Assembly: GCF_030409875.1 (NCBI RefSeq)
Contig: NZ_JAUFQR010000001.1
Span: 2,666,001-2,730,000 of the forward strand
Direction: 5' to 3'
Length of the DNA stretch: 64,000 bases
From: Chryseobacterium tructae
GTDB taxonomy: Bacteria; Bacteroidota; Bacteroidia; Flavobacteriales; Weeksellaceae
Every line of letters starts with the position of its first letter. Positions within the stretch are counted from its first letter, which is position 1. The notes below the pieces were generated by a model. That model was given only the letters and a program-made list of their open reading frames with translations, ran no database searches and was not told the DNA's origin. Shown piece after piece: positions 37,205-47,250 of this stretch. The translations under genes and the position numbers were made by a program.

Positions 37205-38647
37205 ATGATTAAAATTAAAGTTCTCATTTTAATTTTTGCAACCTCTTCCACATGGGGTTTTGCCCAGAATTGCAGTTGTGAAAGCAATTATCAATGGGTA
37301 AAAAAAACATTCGAGGAAAATGATGCAGGATTTCAATATGCTATTGATAAAAAAGGGGCTGTTGCCTATCAAGCTCATAATAATGAATTTCTTCAAAAAA
37401 TACGAAATATAAAGTCTGAAACAGAATGTAATCAGACAATTTATGATTGGCTGAAATTTTTCAGATCCGGTCATTTTTCAGTTTCAAAAATTGGAAATAA
37501 TAATCAGGGAGTTAAAGTAGAGTCTGGTGAGAATATACAATCTGAACGGGTAAAAGTAAACCTTGAAAAATTTAAAAAAGAAATACAGTCTAACAAAGAA
37601 TCTGACCTTGAAGGAATCTGGGAATCTGACCCTTATACCATAGGGATCAAAAAATTTGGAGATGTTTACAAAGGTTTCATTATTAGATCAGGAGCAGAAA
37701 ACTGGAAACCTGAAGAATTAAAACTCACGATCAATGCTGATAAAACAAAAGGAGTTTTTTACTTAAGAAATAAAACCAGTCAGGAGTTCAAAAGTGTACA
37801 TTTTATAGGAAAAAATCATCTGGAGCTTGGAGATTTTACTTTAAAAAGAGTCTTGCCAAAATTTGAACGCGAAGAAGGAATTGAAACCTATTATGAAACG
37901 ATTCAGACACAAAAACCTTTCTTAAAGGTTGTAAATAATACGACACTTCTTTTGCGAATCCCTTCTTTTGATGGCGCTTTGAAAAAAGGAATAGACAGCT
38001 TGATTACAGCTAACAGATCTAAAATTGAAAGTACAGAAAACCTAATTATTGATATTCGGAATAATGGTGGCGGAAGTGATAGCAGCTTTGGGGAAATCCT
38101 TCCCTATCTTTATACGAATCCTATCAGAGGAATAAGAACACAATTTTATTCTACCAAATTGAATAATCAGAGAATGCTGTTTCTTTATGAAAATTACGAA
38201 AAATATGGAATCTCTCAGGAAGACAGAGAATTCCTAAAGAAATCGTATGACATATTAAATGCAAAACTAGGACAGTTTGTAACATTACAAGATGGCCCTG
38301 TAGGGATCACTAAATTTGATACCATATATCCTTATCCTAAAAATGTGGGAATTATTATCAATAAAGGAAATGGAAGTACCGCTGAAGAGTTTCTACTGGC
38401 AGCAAAACAAAGCAAGAAAGTAAAGCTTTTTGGAACAACAACTGCCGGAGTATTGGACATTTCAAATATGTACTTTGTTAATTCTCCCTGTAACGAAATT
38501 AAGTTAGGGTATAGCCTTTCAAAAAGTTTCCGTATTCCGGATATGGCCATTGATGAAAAAGGAATTCAACCGGATTACTTTATAGACAAAACCATTCCGG
38601 ATCATCAATGGATTGATTATGTGAATGAAGTATTGAATACAAAATAA
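37205..38647 (+). CDS. S41-family (C-terminal processing) peptidase
   Basis: The 480-residue protein has a signal peptide (MIKIKVLILIFATSSTWGFAQ) followed by a long N-terminal region. The S41 core is at the C-terminal half: LLLRIPSFDGALKKGIDSL, NLIIDIRNNGGGSDSSF, and the catalytic region NKGNGSTAEEFLLAAKQSKK followed by LFGTTTAGVLDI. No PDZ domain is obvious. It should act in the periplasm or outer-membrane face on unknown proteins or peptides. It is a single gene with its own terminator at 38654. Confidence 0.85.
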   Translation: MIKIKVLILIFATSSTWGFAQNCSCESNYQWVKKTFEENDAGFQYAIDKKGAVAYQAHNNEFLQKIRNIKSETECNQTIYDWLKFFRSGHFSVSKIGNNNQGVKVESGENIQSERVKVNLEKFKKEIQSNKESDLEGIWESDPYTIGIKKFGDVYKGFIIRSGAENWKPEELKLTINADKTKGVFYLRNKTSQEFKSVHFIGKNHLELGDFTLKRVLPKFEREEGIETYYETIQTQKPFLKVVNNTTLLLRIPSFDGALKKGIDSLITANRSKIESTENLIIDIRNNGGGSDSSFGEILPYLYTNPIRGIRTQFYSTKLNNQRMLFLYENYEKYGISQEDREFLKKSYDILNAKLGQFVTLQDGPVGITKFDTIYPYPKNVGIIINKGNGSTAEEFLLAAKQSKKVKLFGTTTAGVLDISNMYFVNSPCNEIKLGYSLSKSFRIPDMAIDEKGIQPDYFIDKTIPDHQWIDYVNEVLNTK

Positions 38648-38653
38648 TAACAC

Positions 38654-38683
38654 AAGCTGTTTCTCAACCGAAGCAGCTTTTTT
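38654..38683 (+). terminator. Terminator of the S41 peptidase gene
   Basis: AAGCTGTTTC and GAAGCAGCTT pair (one G-T) around TCAACC, followed by a T6 run. Confidence 0.75.
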
Positions 38684-38767
38684 CATCTATCTTTTACGAA
38701 TTAGACCTCGTAAATATTAAAAAAAAAATCAATAGAAATAGGCTGTAGCCCGTTTATCGGTAAACAA

Positions 38768-38853
38768 AACAGCATACAATTTTATCGCAGATAAAATCCT
38801 CGCGCCTTATCCCGTCATCCAAGAAAAATAATTGCGCCTTTGCGATTTCCAAC
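38768..38853. repeat. Dispersed ~86-bp element with TTGCGCCTTTGCG, copy 1
   Basis: From AACAGCAT through ATAAAATCCTCGCGCCTTA and AATTGCGCCTTTGCG to TTCCAAC, this matches 48242-48329 along its whole length. It lies in the 315-base gap before the ligase-associated exonuclease, where I see no gene. Confidence 0.7.
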
Positions 38854-38962
38854 TACAAAAACTCAGAACAATATAATTTATCCCTCATCAACTACAAAAA
38901 ATCAACACTTTATTGTAATTTGGTTAAGTTTTTGAAGCATTTTACCCAAACCAGTCACACCA

Positions 38963-39985
38963 TTGAAATTAATAACATTCACAAAAAAAGGGATTTATTG
39001 TCCGCAAGGGAAATTCTATATAGATCCCTGGAGGCCTGTAGATATGGCTGTCATCACTCATGGGCATGCCGATCATGCCCGCTGGGGAATGAAGAAATAC
39101 CTTTGTCATCATTTTACCAAACCTATTTTATACCAAAGAATTGGAGCTGATATAGAATGTCAGAGTGTAGAATATGGTGAAAAGATCAATATCAATGGAG
39201 TAACCGTTTCACTTCATCCCGCAGGCCATATCATTGGTTCTGCTCAAATAAGATTGGAATATAAAGGATTTGTTACCGTTGTCTCGGGGGATTATAAAGT
39301 TCAGAATGATGGGCTCAGTACACCTTTTGAATTGGTAAGATGCCATGAATTTGTTACGGAAAGTACCTTTGGATTGCCTATTTACAATTGGCTGGAAGTG
39401 GATGATTTAAATAAAAGACTTCAGAATTGGGTGCTAAAGAATCAGGAAAACAGGAAGACATCTGTCTTTATAGGATATTCTTTAGGCAAAGCTCAGCGCA
39501 TTATGAAAGCTATGGAAGGGCTTGGCAAAATATATGTTCACTACTCTATCGGGAAACTTAATCAAGCCTTTGAAGCGGTTGGAATTGATCTTCCAGAATA
39601 TACAATTGGGGATTTCAGGGAACACCCGAAAGAGATGGAACACGAAATTGTGATTGTTCCTCCTGCTTTGCTGGATAGTAATGTTATTAAAAAGATTCCT
39701 GATCCGGCTACAGCAATATGTTCAGGTTGGATGCAGGTTCGTGGGGCGAGAAGATGGCGGAGTGCAGATGCAGGATTTGCCATGAGTGATCATGCAGACT
39801 GGAAAGGCCTACTGCAAACGGTAAAAGCAACTGAAGCTGAATTTGTACATGTTACTCATGGACAAACAGAGATTTTTTCAAAATATCTCAATGAGCTTGG
39901 TATTAAAGCAGACGTTATAGAAACCTTATTTGGTGAAGATGAAGAAGTATCGGAAGAAGAAAATATCAAAAATCAGGAATTATGA
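38963..39985 (+). CDS. Ligase-associated DNA exonuclease (MBL/beta-CASP type)
   Basis: The 340-residue protein uses a TTG start (38963), needed because the conserved N-terminus LITFTKKGIYCPQGKFYIDP begins directly after it. It is a metallo-beta-lactamase-type nuclease with VITHGHADHARWG for metal binding, LHPAGHIIGSAQI, VSGDYKVQNDGL and FAMSDHADWKGLL. It belongs to the group of exonucleases found beside ATP-dependent DNA ligases in a DNA-repair cassette. Its stop overlaps the ligase start by four bases. Confidence 0.93.
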   Translation: MKLITFTKKGIYCPQGKFYIDPWRPVDMAVITHGHADHARWGMKKYLCHHFTKPILYQRIGADIECQSVEYGEKININGVTVSLHPAGHIIGSAQIRLEYKGFVTVVSGDYKVQNDGLSTPFELVRCHEFVTESTFGLPIYNWLEVDDLNKRLQNWVLKNQENRKTSVFIGYSLGKAQRIMKAMEGLGKIYVHYSIGKLNQAFEAVGIDLPEYTIGDFREHPKEMEHEIVIVPPALLDSNVIKKIPDPATAICSGWMQVRGARRWRSADAGFAMSDHADWKGLLQTVKATEAEFVHVTHGQTEIFSKYLNELGIKADVIETLFGEDEEVSEEENIKNQEL

Positions 39986-41562
39986 GGCATTTTGCAGATC
40001 TTATCAACGCTTTGGAAACGACCAATAAAACCAATGCTAAAATCGATGCGATTATTGATTATCTGGAACGTGCTCCGGATGAAGATAAAGTATGGTTTAT
40101 AGCTTTGTTCACAGGAAAAAGGCCTAAAAGAAATGTTAATACCAATCTGATGAAGGAATGGGCATTGGAAATTACAGGGCTTCCCTTATGGCTTTTTCAG
40201 GAAAGCTATTCTTCTGTTGGAGATCTTGGAGAAACACTTTCGTTGATTCTTCCACCCCCAGAAGAAAAGATTGAACAAAGCCTCTCTCAATGGATGAATG
40301 ATATTGTTAATTTAAAAGATAAAAAAGAAACAGAAAAGAAAGAATTTGTACTTCATTCCTGGAATGGTCTGGATTATACGGAACGTTTGATTTTCAACAA
40401 ATTAATAGGCGGTAGTTTTAGAATCGGAGTATCAGATAAGACATTGATTAATGCTCTTACCAAATTCTCCGGTGAGGAATCCAGTACACTGACACATAGT
40501 CTTATGGGAAAATGGCTGCCGGATGAAGTTTCCTTCAAAGAATTAATTTCAGCAGAAAATATCAATCCGGATAATTCCAAACCTTATCCGTTTTGTTTAG
40601 CTTATCCTTTAGAAAAAGATCTTGAAAATCTTGGAAAACCTGATGAATGGCTTGTTGAATATAAATGGGATGGCATCCGTGGGCAAATTATCCGGAGAAA
40701 TGATGAAGTATTTATTTGGTCAAGAGGTGAAGAGCTTGTTACTGAGCAATTTCCTGAGATTACAGAAGCTGTAAAAGCGATGAAAGGGAACTTTGTTTTA
40801 GATGGAGAAATACTTGCGGTAAAAGAAGGTAGGGTACTAAATTTTAACGAATTACAAAAAAGATTAAACAGAAAAACTTTAACAAAAAAAATGCTCTCAG
40901 AAATTCCAATTGAAGTATTTGCGTATGACTTATTGGAACTTGAAGGCTATGACCTAAGAGATAAACCTATTTCAGGAAGAAGAGCAATGCTGGAGGAGTT
41001 ATTATTAAATGAAAATCCAGAAAATATAAGACTTTCCCAAAGTATAGATTTTAAAAAATGGGAAGAACTGAACGAAATTCGGGAAAATTCCAGAAAGGTG
41101 AACAGTGAGGGACTGATGTTAAAACAAAAAAGCTCACCTTACCATGCCGGACGAAAAAAAGGCGATTGGTGGAAATGGAAAATAAATCCTTTTACCATTG
41201 ATGCTGTTCTCATTTATGCCCAAAAAGGAAGTGGCAGACGAAGTGCTTACTATACCGATTATACTTTTGCAGTAAAGAATGAAAACAAATTGGTAACCAT
41301 TGCTAAAGCGTATTCGGGGCTAACGGATAAGGAAATTATGGAGGTCAGTAAGTTTGTAACCAAAAACGCTATTGAAAAATTTGGCCCTGTACGAACAGTA
41401 AAAGCAGAACTTGTCTTTGAAATTGCTTTTGAAGGCATTGGTTTTAGTAATCGTCATAAAAGTGGTGTTGCCCTTCGGTTTCCAAGAATTGTAAGATGGC
41501 GGAAAGATAAAACGGTAGATGAGATTGACAATCTGGAAGAAATCAAAAAATTAATACAATAA
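39982..41562 (+). CDS. ATP-dependent DNA ligase (ligase-associated repair cassette)
   Basis: The 526-residue protein has an N-terminal helical DNA-binding domain, then the adenylation domain with the nucleotidyl-lysine motif LVEYKWDGIRGQ, LDGEILAVKEGRVLNF, SEGLMLKQKSSPYHAGRKKG and WWKWK, and an OB-fold end with GVALRFPRIVRWRKDK. These are the six ligase motifs in order. It seals DNA nicks using ATP and is an additional ligase beside the NAD-dependent LigA expected in the genome. It overlaps the exonuclease gene by four bases and is one base apart from the helicase gene. Confidence 0.94.
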   Translation: MRHFADLINALETTNKTNAKIDAIIDYLERAPDEDKVWFIALFTGKRPKRNVNTNLMKEWALEITGLPLWLFQESYSSVGDLGETLSLILPPPEEKIEQSLSQWMNDIVNLKDKKETEKKEFVLHSWNGLDYTERLIFNKLIGGSFRIGVSDKTLINALTKFSGEESSTLTHSLMGKWLPDEVSFKELISAENINPDNSKPYPFCLAYPLEKDLENLGKPDEWLVEYKWDGIRGQIIRRNDEVFIWSRGEELVTEQFPEITEAVKAMKGNFVLDGEILAVKEGRVLNFNELQKRLNRKTLTKKMLSEIPIEVFAYDLLELEGYDLRDKPISGRRAMLEELLLNENPENIRLSQSIDFKKWEELNEIRENSRKVNSEGLMLKQKSSPYHAGRKKGDWWKWKINPFTIDAVLIYAQKGSGRRSAYYTDYTFAVKNENKLVTIAKAYSGLTDKEIMEVSKFVTKNAIEKFGPVRTVKAELVFEIAFEGIGFSNRHKSGVALRFPRIVRWRKDKTVDEIDNLEEIKKLIQ

Positions 41563-41563
41563 T

Positions 41564-44005
41564 ATGACTGCCTTTGAACATACTCACGGATTTACCCTCA
41601 TTCAGCAATGGATGAAGGATAAAGGCATTTCGCCTTTTAAGTTTCAGACCGATACATGGCGGAAATTTGGAAGCGGATATAGCGGTATGGTAGTCGCTCC
41701 TACAGGATTTGGAAAGACTTTTTCTGTTTTTTTAGCATTGATATCAGATTTTTTAAACCATCCTGAAAACTATAAAAAAGGATTAAAAATGATCTGGATT
41801 ACCCCACTTCGGTCTTTGTCTAAAGATATTGCTAAAGCGATGCAGGAAGCCATGGATGAAATTGGACTAGATTGGGTGGTTGGCGTAAGAAATGGCGATA
41901 CAGATCCTAAAGTAAGACAACAACAGGTAAAAAAGATGCCCGAAATTCTTGTGGTAACTCCTGAAAGCCTTCATCTTCTTCTGGCTCAGAAAAATCATGA
42001 AACTTTTTTCCGGGATATGAAATGTGCGGTGGTGGATGAATGGCATGAATTATTAGGATCAAAACGTGGGGTCATGGTAGAATTGGGAATCTCACAACTC
42101 AGAAAATACGTTCCAAGATTACAAATTTGGGGAATTACCGCAACCATAGGAAATCTGGATGAGGCTTTGGATGTTTTGATTCCTTATGACATCAAAAAAA
42201 CTAAAATTACAGCCAAAGAACACAAAAAGATTGATATTATTCCGGTCATCCCAAATGAAATTGAAATACTACCCTGGGCAGGACATCTTGGACATAAGCT
42301 CGCAGATAAAGTAGTTCCTATTATTCTTGATTCAAAATCTACAATTGTCTTTACCAATACAAGAAGCCAAAGTGAGATGTGGTATCAGTTACTCTTAGAT
42401 GCTTACCCTGATTTTGCAGGCCAGATTGCAATCCATCACAGCTCCATTGATGCCCATTTAAGGATCTGGATTGAAGAAAATCTAAGCTCCGGAAAACTGA
42501 AAGCCGTTGTGTCCACATCATCGCTAGATCTTGGAATAGACTTCAAACCGGTTGATACAGTTATTCAGATTGGTTCTGCAAAAGGCGTTGCAAGATTTCT
42601 TCAAAGAGCCGGCCGTAGTGGACACTCCCCTTTTGAAACGTCTAAGATTTATTGCGTTCCTACACATTCTCTAGAATTAATAGAAGTTGCTGCTCTCAAA
42701 GAAGCGGTAAAACAAAAAGTGGTAGAACCCAGAGAACCACAGGTCTTGTGTTTTGATGTTTTGGTTCAGTTTCTAATGACTTTAGCTGTTGGTAACGGCT
42801 TTTATCCCGATGAAACTTACGAAAGAATTAAGAAAGTATATGCCTTCCGTGAAATCATGGATGAAGAGTGGAAAAGTATCCTTGAATTTCTTACCATTGG
42901 TGGCAGCGTTTTAAAAAGCTATGAAGAGTTCCATAAAATTGTAATTATGGATGATGGTCTGCACAAAGTAACTTCCCGGAAAATTGCGATGCTTCACCGA
43001 ATGAATATGGGAGTGATCGTAAGTGATGCGATGCTTAAAGTCAAGTTTATTTCCGGTGGCTATATAGGGATGATTGAAGAATATTTTATTTCCAAATTGA
43101 AAAAAGAAGAGAAATTTATTCTTGCAGGCCGAATCCTTGAAGTCGCTATGATTAAAGATATGACTGTTTATGTACGGTCTGCAAAAGGAAAAGCTTTAGT
43201 GCCGAGCTATCTTGGCGGAAGACTTCCTTTAAGTTCTAATTTGGGACATTTTTTAAGAGAAAAACTTTCACATGCTTTAAATCCGAAAGCTTCAGAAAAA
43301 GAACTTAAGTTTCTGCATCCATTGTTAGTCAATCAGGAAGAAAACTCTCATATTCCCAAAGAAGATGAATTTCTGGTAGAAATGATTAAAAACAGAGAAG
43401 GATACCATCTGTTTATGTACCCTTTTGAAGGTCGTTTGGTTCATGAAGTGATGGCCGCCTTAGTTGCCTATCGCATTTCTAAGCTAGCGCCAATTTCCTT
43501 TTCCATGGCAATGAATGACTACGGATTTGAATTGTTCAGTGATAAAGAAATCCCATTGAATGATGATAACCTTCATCAAATTTTAACCAGAGATAACCTG
43601 ATGAATGATGTGATTGCCAGTATCAATTCTGCTGAAATGGCAAGAAGAAAATTTAGGGATATTGCTGTGATCTCCGGTATGGTGATTCAGAATTATGCAG
43701 GACAGCAACGTTCCAATAAAGCATTGCAAAGTTCAGCAGGACTTATTTTTAAAGTATTGGAAGACTATGATCCCAATCACTTTTTAATCAGACAGGCCTA
43801 TACCGAGGTTTTCAATATGCAGCTTCAGGAACAACGCCTGGTGGAAGCTTTTAAAAGAATTGAAAAATCTAAAATTATTCTTAAACATTCACATTCCTTT
43901 ACTCCTTTAAGTTTCCCAATCAAGGTAGACAGTCTTAGACAGACCCTCTCCAGTGAGGGATTGGATGCAAGAATCAAAAGAATGCTGAACTTTGAATATA
44001 ATTGA
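41564..44005 (+). CDS. Ligase-associated DEXH-box helicase (Lhr-like)
   Basis: The 813-residue protein has superfamily-2 motifs VVAPTGFGKTFSVF (I), ITPLRSLSKDIAK (Ia), VVTPESLHLLL, VVDEWHELLGSKRG (II), WGITATIGNL (III), VVSTSSLDLGIDF (V) and FLQRAGRSGHSPF (VI). The DEWH form of motif II and the long C-terminal region mark it as the ligase-associated DNA damage response helicase. It probably unwinds or remodels damaged DNA for the nearby exonuclease and ligase. It is the third gene of the unit. Confidence 0.94.
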   Translation: MTAFEHTHGFTLIQQWMKDKGISPFKFQTDTWRKFGSGYSGMVVAPTGFGKTFSVFLALISDFLNHPENYKKGLKMIWITPLRSLSKDIAKAMQEAMDEIGLDWVVGVRNGDTDPKVRQQQVKKMPEILVVTPESLHLLLAQKNHETFFRDMKCAVVDEWHELLGSKRGVMVELGISQLRKYVPRLQIWGITATIGNLDEALDVLIPYDIKKTKITAKEHKKIDIIPVIPNEIEILPWAGHLGHKLADKVVPIILDSKSTIVFTNTRSQSEMWYQLLLDAYPDFAGQIAIHHSSIDAHLRIWIEENLSSGKLKAVVSTSSLDLGIDFKPVDTVIQIGSAKGVARFLQRAGRSGHSPFETSKIYCVPTHSLELIEVAALKEAVKQKVVEPREPQVLCFDVLVQFLMTLAVGNGFYPDETYERIKKVYAFREIMDEEWKSILEFLTIGGSVLKSYEEFHKIVIMDDGLHKVTSRKIAMLHRMNMGVIVSDAMLKVKFISGGYIGMIEEYFISKLKKEEKFILAGRILEVAMIKDMTVYVRSAKGKALVPSYLGGRLPLSSNLGHFLREKLSHALNPKASEKELKFLHPLLVNQEENSHIPKEDEFLVEMIKNREGYHLFMYPFEGRLVHEVMAALVAYRISKLAPISFSMAMNDYGFELFSDKEIPLNDDNLHQILTRDNLMNDVIASINSAEMARRKFRDIAVISGMVIQNYAGQQRSNKALQSSAGLIFKVLEDYDPNHFLIRQAYTEVFNMQLQEQRLVEAFKRIEKSKIILKHSHSFTPLSFPIKVDSLRQTLSSEGLDARIKRMLNFEYN

Positions 44006-44161
44006 CAGAAATAAAATGATTCTATGAGAGATAAAATTATAATGAAAGCTATAAATGATTTTCATTATAATCATAAAAAATATTACTTTTTTATAGCGAA
44101 AAATTTTTAACAAGTTCGTAACTTAGATCATCTTCTTTGAAGAATAAATAACATTCAAATA

Positions 44162-44764
44162 ATGGCAAAACTATTTTTAGTCCGTCATGGACAGTCACTC
44201 TGGAATTTGGAAAACAGGTTTACAGGATGGCAAGATATTGATATTACAGATGCAGGAATTGAAGAAGCAAAAAATGCGGGAATTGCCTTAAAAAAAGAAA
44301 AAATAGACATCGCCTTTACTTCCGTCTTGATCAGAGCGAAACATACCCTTTCTATTATACTTGATGAAATAGGAAACCCCAATATCCCTATTGTTATGGA
44401 TAAAGCTTTGAATGAACGCTCCTATGGAAATCTTGAAGGACTTAATAAAGCAGAAACGGCATTGAAATACGGTGAGGAGCAAGTTCATACCTGGCGCAGG
44501 TCTTATGATGTGGTTCCACCGGGGGGAGAAAGCCTTAAAGATACTTATAACAGAGTGATTCCTTATTTTGAAAAAGAAATAGCTCCCTTGTTGAAGAAAG
44601 GTGAGAATGTATTGATTGTTGCCCATGGAAATAGCCTCCGTGCTCTCATTATGTATCTGGAACACTTATCTCCGGAAGAAATTCTGGAAAGAGAAATTGC
44701 AACAGGAATCCCTATTATTTATATTTTTGATGAGCACTTTCATGTAAGCCGAAGAGAAGAATAA
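44162..44764 (+). CDS. gpmA: 2,3-Bisphosphoglycerate-dependent phosphoglycerate mutase
   Basis: The 200-residue protein has the histidine-phosphatase motif [20 protein letters not shown], then [34 protein letters not shown] and [20 protein letters not shown], the order and spacing of dPGM. It interconverts 2- and 3-phosphoglycerate in glycolysis. The chain is shorter than the ~230-250 residues of the common form, as in other Bacteroidetes. It sits between the ligase-associated helicase and the PdeM gene, 156 bases after the helicase, with no obvious functional link to them. Confidence 0.85.
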   Translation: MAKLFLVRHGQSLWNLENRFTGWQDIDITDAGIEEAKNAGIALKKEKIDIAFTSVLIRAKHTLSIILDEIGNPNIPIVMDKALNERSYGNLEGLNKAETALKYGEEQVHTWRRSYDVVPPGGESLKDTYNRVIPYFEKEIAPLLKKGENVLIVAHGNSLRALIMYLEHLSPEEILEREIATGIPIIYIFDEHFHVSRREE

Positions 44765-44838
44765 TGCCAACAAAATGGAATAAAAAATCTTATATACAGT
44801 ACCTTAAATTTTAAAATCAACATATTGAATTCTTACTT

Positions 44839-45483
44839 GTGTTTATAGCGACTAAAGAAATTACCATTCAAAATGAAGCTTTTACGTTGACCAATCAGCG
44901 TGCCCTATTTCTGAAAAAGGAAAAGGCTTTAATCCTTTCTGATCTTCATGTTGGAAAAACAGCTCACTTTCGTAAGAATGGGATTGCACTGGCCAACCAT
45001 ATTATGAAAAGTGATCTGGAAAGACTATCTGCATTAATTGAATATTTTCAGCCAGAAAAATTTATTGTAGTTGGTGACTTACTCCATGCTGGCGACAATT
45101 CTGATGTGGACGAATTTTGTAAATGGAGGAATCAATATCCCAGTTTACAATTTTATCTCATCGAAGGCAATCATGACCGAATTTCAGAAACGTTAGAGAA
45201 AAAACTTTGTCTGGATTTTAAAGCTTCTATATTGGAAATAGGAGAATTTACTTTCATTCATGATTTTGATAAGGCTAAAGGCGGTTTTCAGATTACCGGA
45301 CATATTCATCCCGGTATTGTATTAAATTCTGCCGTGAAAAGGATCAGGCTTCCCTGTTTTGCTTTAAGTGACGATCAATTATTGTTACCCGCTTTTAGTG
45401 AGTTTACAGGATTGGATACTAAAAACCTCCCCGTAAAAAGTAAGTTTTTTATATTTACAGACGCTGAGATTTATGAGGTTTAA
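44839..45483 (+). CDS. pdeM: Ligase-associated endonuclease PdeM (calcineurin-like)
   Basis: The 214-residue metallophosphoesterase carries ALILSDLHVGKTAHFRKNGI, FIVVGDLLHAGDNSD, LIEGNHDR and ITGHIHPGIVL, the full set of calcineurin-type metal ligands. The HVGKTAHFRKNG segment marks the ligase-associated PdeM group, which is usually encoded with the ligase, helicase and exonuclease found upstream here. I read the GTG at 44839 as start (FIATKEITIQNEAF follows). The gene is separated from the other three by gpmA. Confidence 0.9.
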   Translation: MFIATKEITIQNEAFTLTNQRALFLKKEKALILSDLHVGKTAHFRKNGIALANHIMKSDLERLSALIEYFQPEKFIVVGDLLHAGDNSDVDEFCKWRNQYPSLQFYLIEGNHDRISETLEKKLCLDFKASILEIGEFTFIHDFDKAKGGFQITGHIHPGIVLNSAVKRIRLPCFALSDDQLLLPAFSEFTGLDTKNLPVKSKFFIFTDAEIYEV

Positions 45484-45811
45484 TTTACAACACCAGCTCC
45501 AAAACCTTTTTTAGTACTTAGAGGAAAGAGTCATATTCGGGGAAAAATAATCAAGAATAAATACTTTTTTAACGTTGAAAATTTCGCAACAATTATGAGA
45601 ATGAAAATTAGACTATTATAGAATATGATAGTAAGCATTGGATTTACATGGAGAAAATAAATAACTATACAGAATTTTTGTGATTTCTTTTTTGCTTACA
45701 CAGGCACCTCTTTATTAATCTAAAAAATCAGAAATTCATAAAAATTTGAAATATATAGTAAAATATTACCTGTTAAGTCGTATTTTTAGCCCTTAATGTA
45801 AAAAAATTACC
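45484..45811. other. 328-base AT-rich intergenic region
   Basis: Nothing is recognised here apart from the probable promoter of the lipoprotein gene at 45812. I see no strong hairpin and no copy of the other repeats. Confidence 0.35.
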
Positions 45812-46060
45812 ATGAAAAAACTAGTTATTTTAGCGGCAAGTACGGCTCTCCTATTTACACTTAGCTCATGCTCTTCTGAACGAGATGAAAATGTTACTCC
45901 GAAAGATACCGCCATGAAAATTGATGCGAATTTAAGTAGACAAGAGCTAAAAATAGATTCCACTAAAATAGAATCATCCACTTCTAAACCTACACCACCC
46001 ATTCAAGGTGACAATCCAGACGAGACCATTGATCCAACAAAACCAGACAGACCAAGATAG
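45812..46060 (+). CDS. Small secreted lipoprotein, unknown function
   Basis: The 82-residue protein starts with a lipoprotein signal peptide (MKKLVILAASTALLFTLSSC), with the lipobox cysteine at residue 20. The mature part is polar and rich in Asp, Glu, Ser, Thr and Pro, ends in DPTKPDRPR and has no predicted fold. It is likely anchored in the outer membrane. No function is suggested by the neighbours. Confidence 0.7.
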   Translation: MKKLVILAASTALLFTLSSCSSERDENVTPKDTAMKIDANLSRQELKIDSTKIESSTSKPTPPIQGDNPDETIDPTKPDRPR

Positions 46061-46153
46061 TAAAGTTATATCATTAGCTTAGTCAAATCAACTTGTTGCT
46101 TCCTTAAAAATAAAGCAGCATAATCATAAAACTTTGCGTCAAATTAAAAAATA

Positions 46154-46179
46154 AAAGGGCAGATCAATAATCTGCCTTT
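46154..46179. terminator. Bidirectional terminator
   Basis: AAAGGGCAGAT and ATCTGCCTTT pair with one bulged G. T-rich tracts lie on both sides, so it can end both the lipoprotein gene and the nitrilase gene, which converge here. Confidence 0.7.
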
Positions 46180-46233
46180 ATATTTTTAATAATTGTCCTG
46201 CTAGTATATAAATTATCAACGTATAATTATAGG

Positions 46234-47187
46234 CTAATTGTCTTCCTCATTCAACCACACCACTTTCTGTACAGACGAATGTTCCTGGCCTATAATCTCA
46301 CGGTAAAGTTCCGGTCTTCTTGCTTTTAGATATCGGTATCCGCCAGCCTGAGTAAGCTTCTCTGGAGTAATAACAGCTGATTCAAAACGATCTTCAAACG
46401 AATGGCATTCTGCAATAATATCTCCGAAAGGATCAATAATCATAGAGCATCCATTTTTAAGCTGATCATCATCCATTCCGATGGGATTTGCAAAAACAAT
46501 ATAAGCACCATTATCATAAGCCCTTGCCGGAAGCCATTTCATCAGCCAGTCTCTACCTTTCATTCCATTAAATTCCAGGCGTAAAGAAGTAGGATCTTCT
46601 ACCCTTTTTTCCCATAGTTGAGAATCTACAAAACCAGCTCCAGGTCTTGTTGAAGGCGTACACATAGTAACATGAGGCATGAAAATAATATCAGCACCCA
46701 GAAGTTTGGTTGCTCTCACATTTTCAATAATATTGTTGTCATAGCAGATCAGAATTCCACATTTCCATCCCAGAATTTCAAATACACAGTATTCATTACC
46801 AGGCAGAAGATGAGGGTTGATAAAAGGATGCAGTTTTCTGTATTTAGCTTTTAAACCCGTGTGATCTACACATACATAAGCTTTGAATAGATTATTATTT
46901 TCATCTTTTTCAAAAAGGCCAGCCAAAATTACAATATCATGTTGTTTTGCAATGTTTTGTAGTCTTTTAATACTTTCGCCCTCGGGAATACGTTCTGCAA
47001 TGTCCAGAAGTTGATCCTTAGACAGATTTCGGGCAAAAGTATATCCTGTAATGGAGCATTCGTGAAAAGCGATAACATCAGAGCCTTGTGAAGAAGCCTG
47101 CTGAGCAAGCTTTTCTATTACAGAGAGATTATACTCTTTATCTCCACTTTTGTTTTCAAATTGTGCGGTTGAAATTTTAATATTCAT
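46234..47187 (-). CDS. Carbon-nitrogen hydrolase (nitrilase superfamily)
   Basis: I start at the ATG at 47187 (MNIKISTAQFENKSGDKEYN), since the five residues before it are outside the domain. The 317-residue protein shows the Glu-Lys-Cys triad: FHECSITGYTF (Glu), KYRKLHPFINPH (Lys) and KCGILICYDNNI (Cys). It hydrolyses a C-N bond of an amide or carbamoyl compound, but the substrate is not predictable. It stands alone on the minus strand and the AraC gene at 47251 is upstream in the same direction, 63 bases away, so co-regulation is possible. Confidence 0.88.
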   Translation of the reverse strand: MNIKISTAQFENKSGDKEYNLSVIEKLAQQASSQGSDVIAFHECSITGYTFARNLSKDQLLDIAERIPEGESIKRLQNIAKQHDIVILAGLFEKDENNNLFKAYVCVDHTGLKAKYRKLHPFINPHLLPGNEYCVFEILGWKCGILICYDNNIIENVRATKLLGADIIFMPHVTMCTPSTRPGAGFVDSQLWEKRVEDPTSLRLEFNGMKGRDWLMKWLPARAYDNGAYIVFANPIGMDDDQLKNGCSMIIDPFGDIIAECHSFEDRFESAVITPEKLTQAGGYRYLKARRPELYREIIGQEHSSVQKVVWLNEEDN

Positions 47188-47250
47188 TGTTTTTTTCAGC
47201 AAATCTATGACAGCCTGCTAAAGAAAAATTGTATAAAACCGACATGAAAA

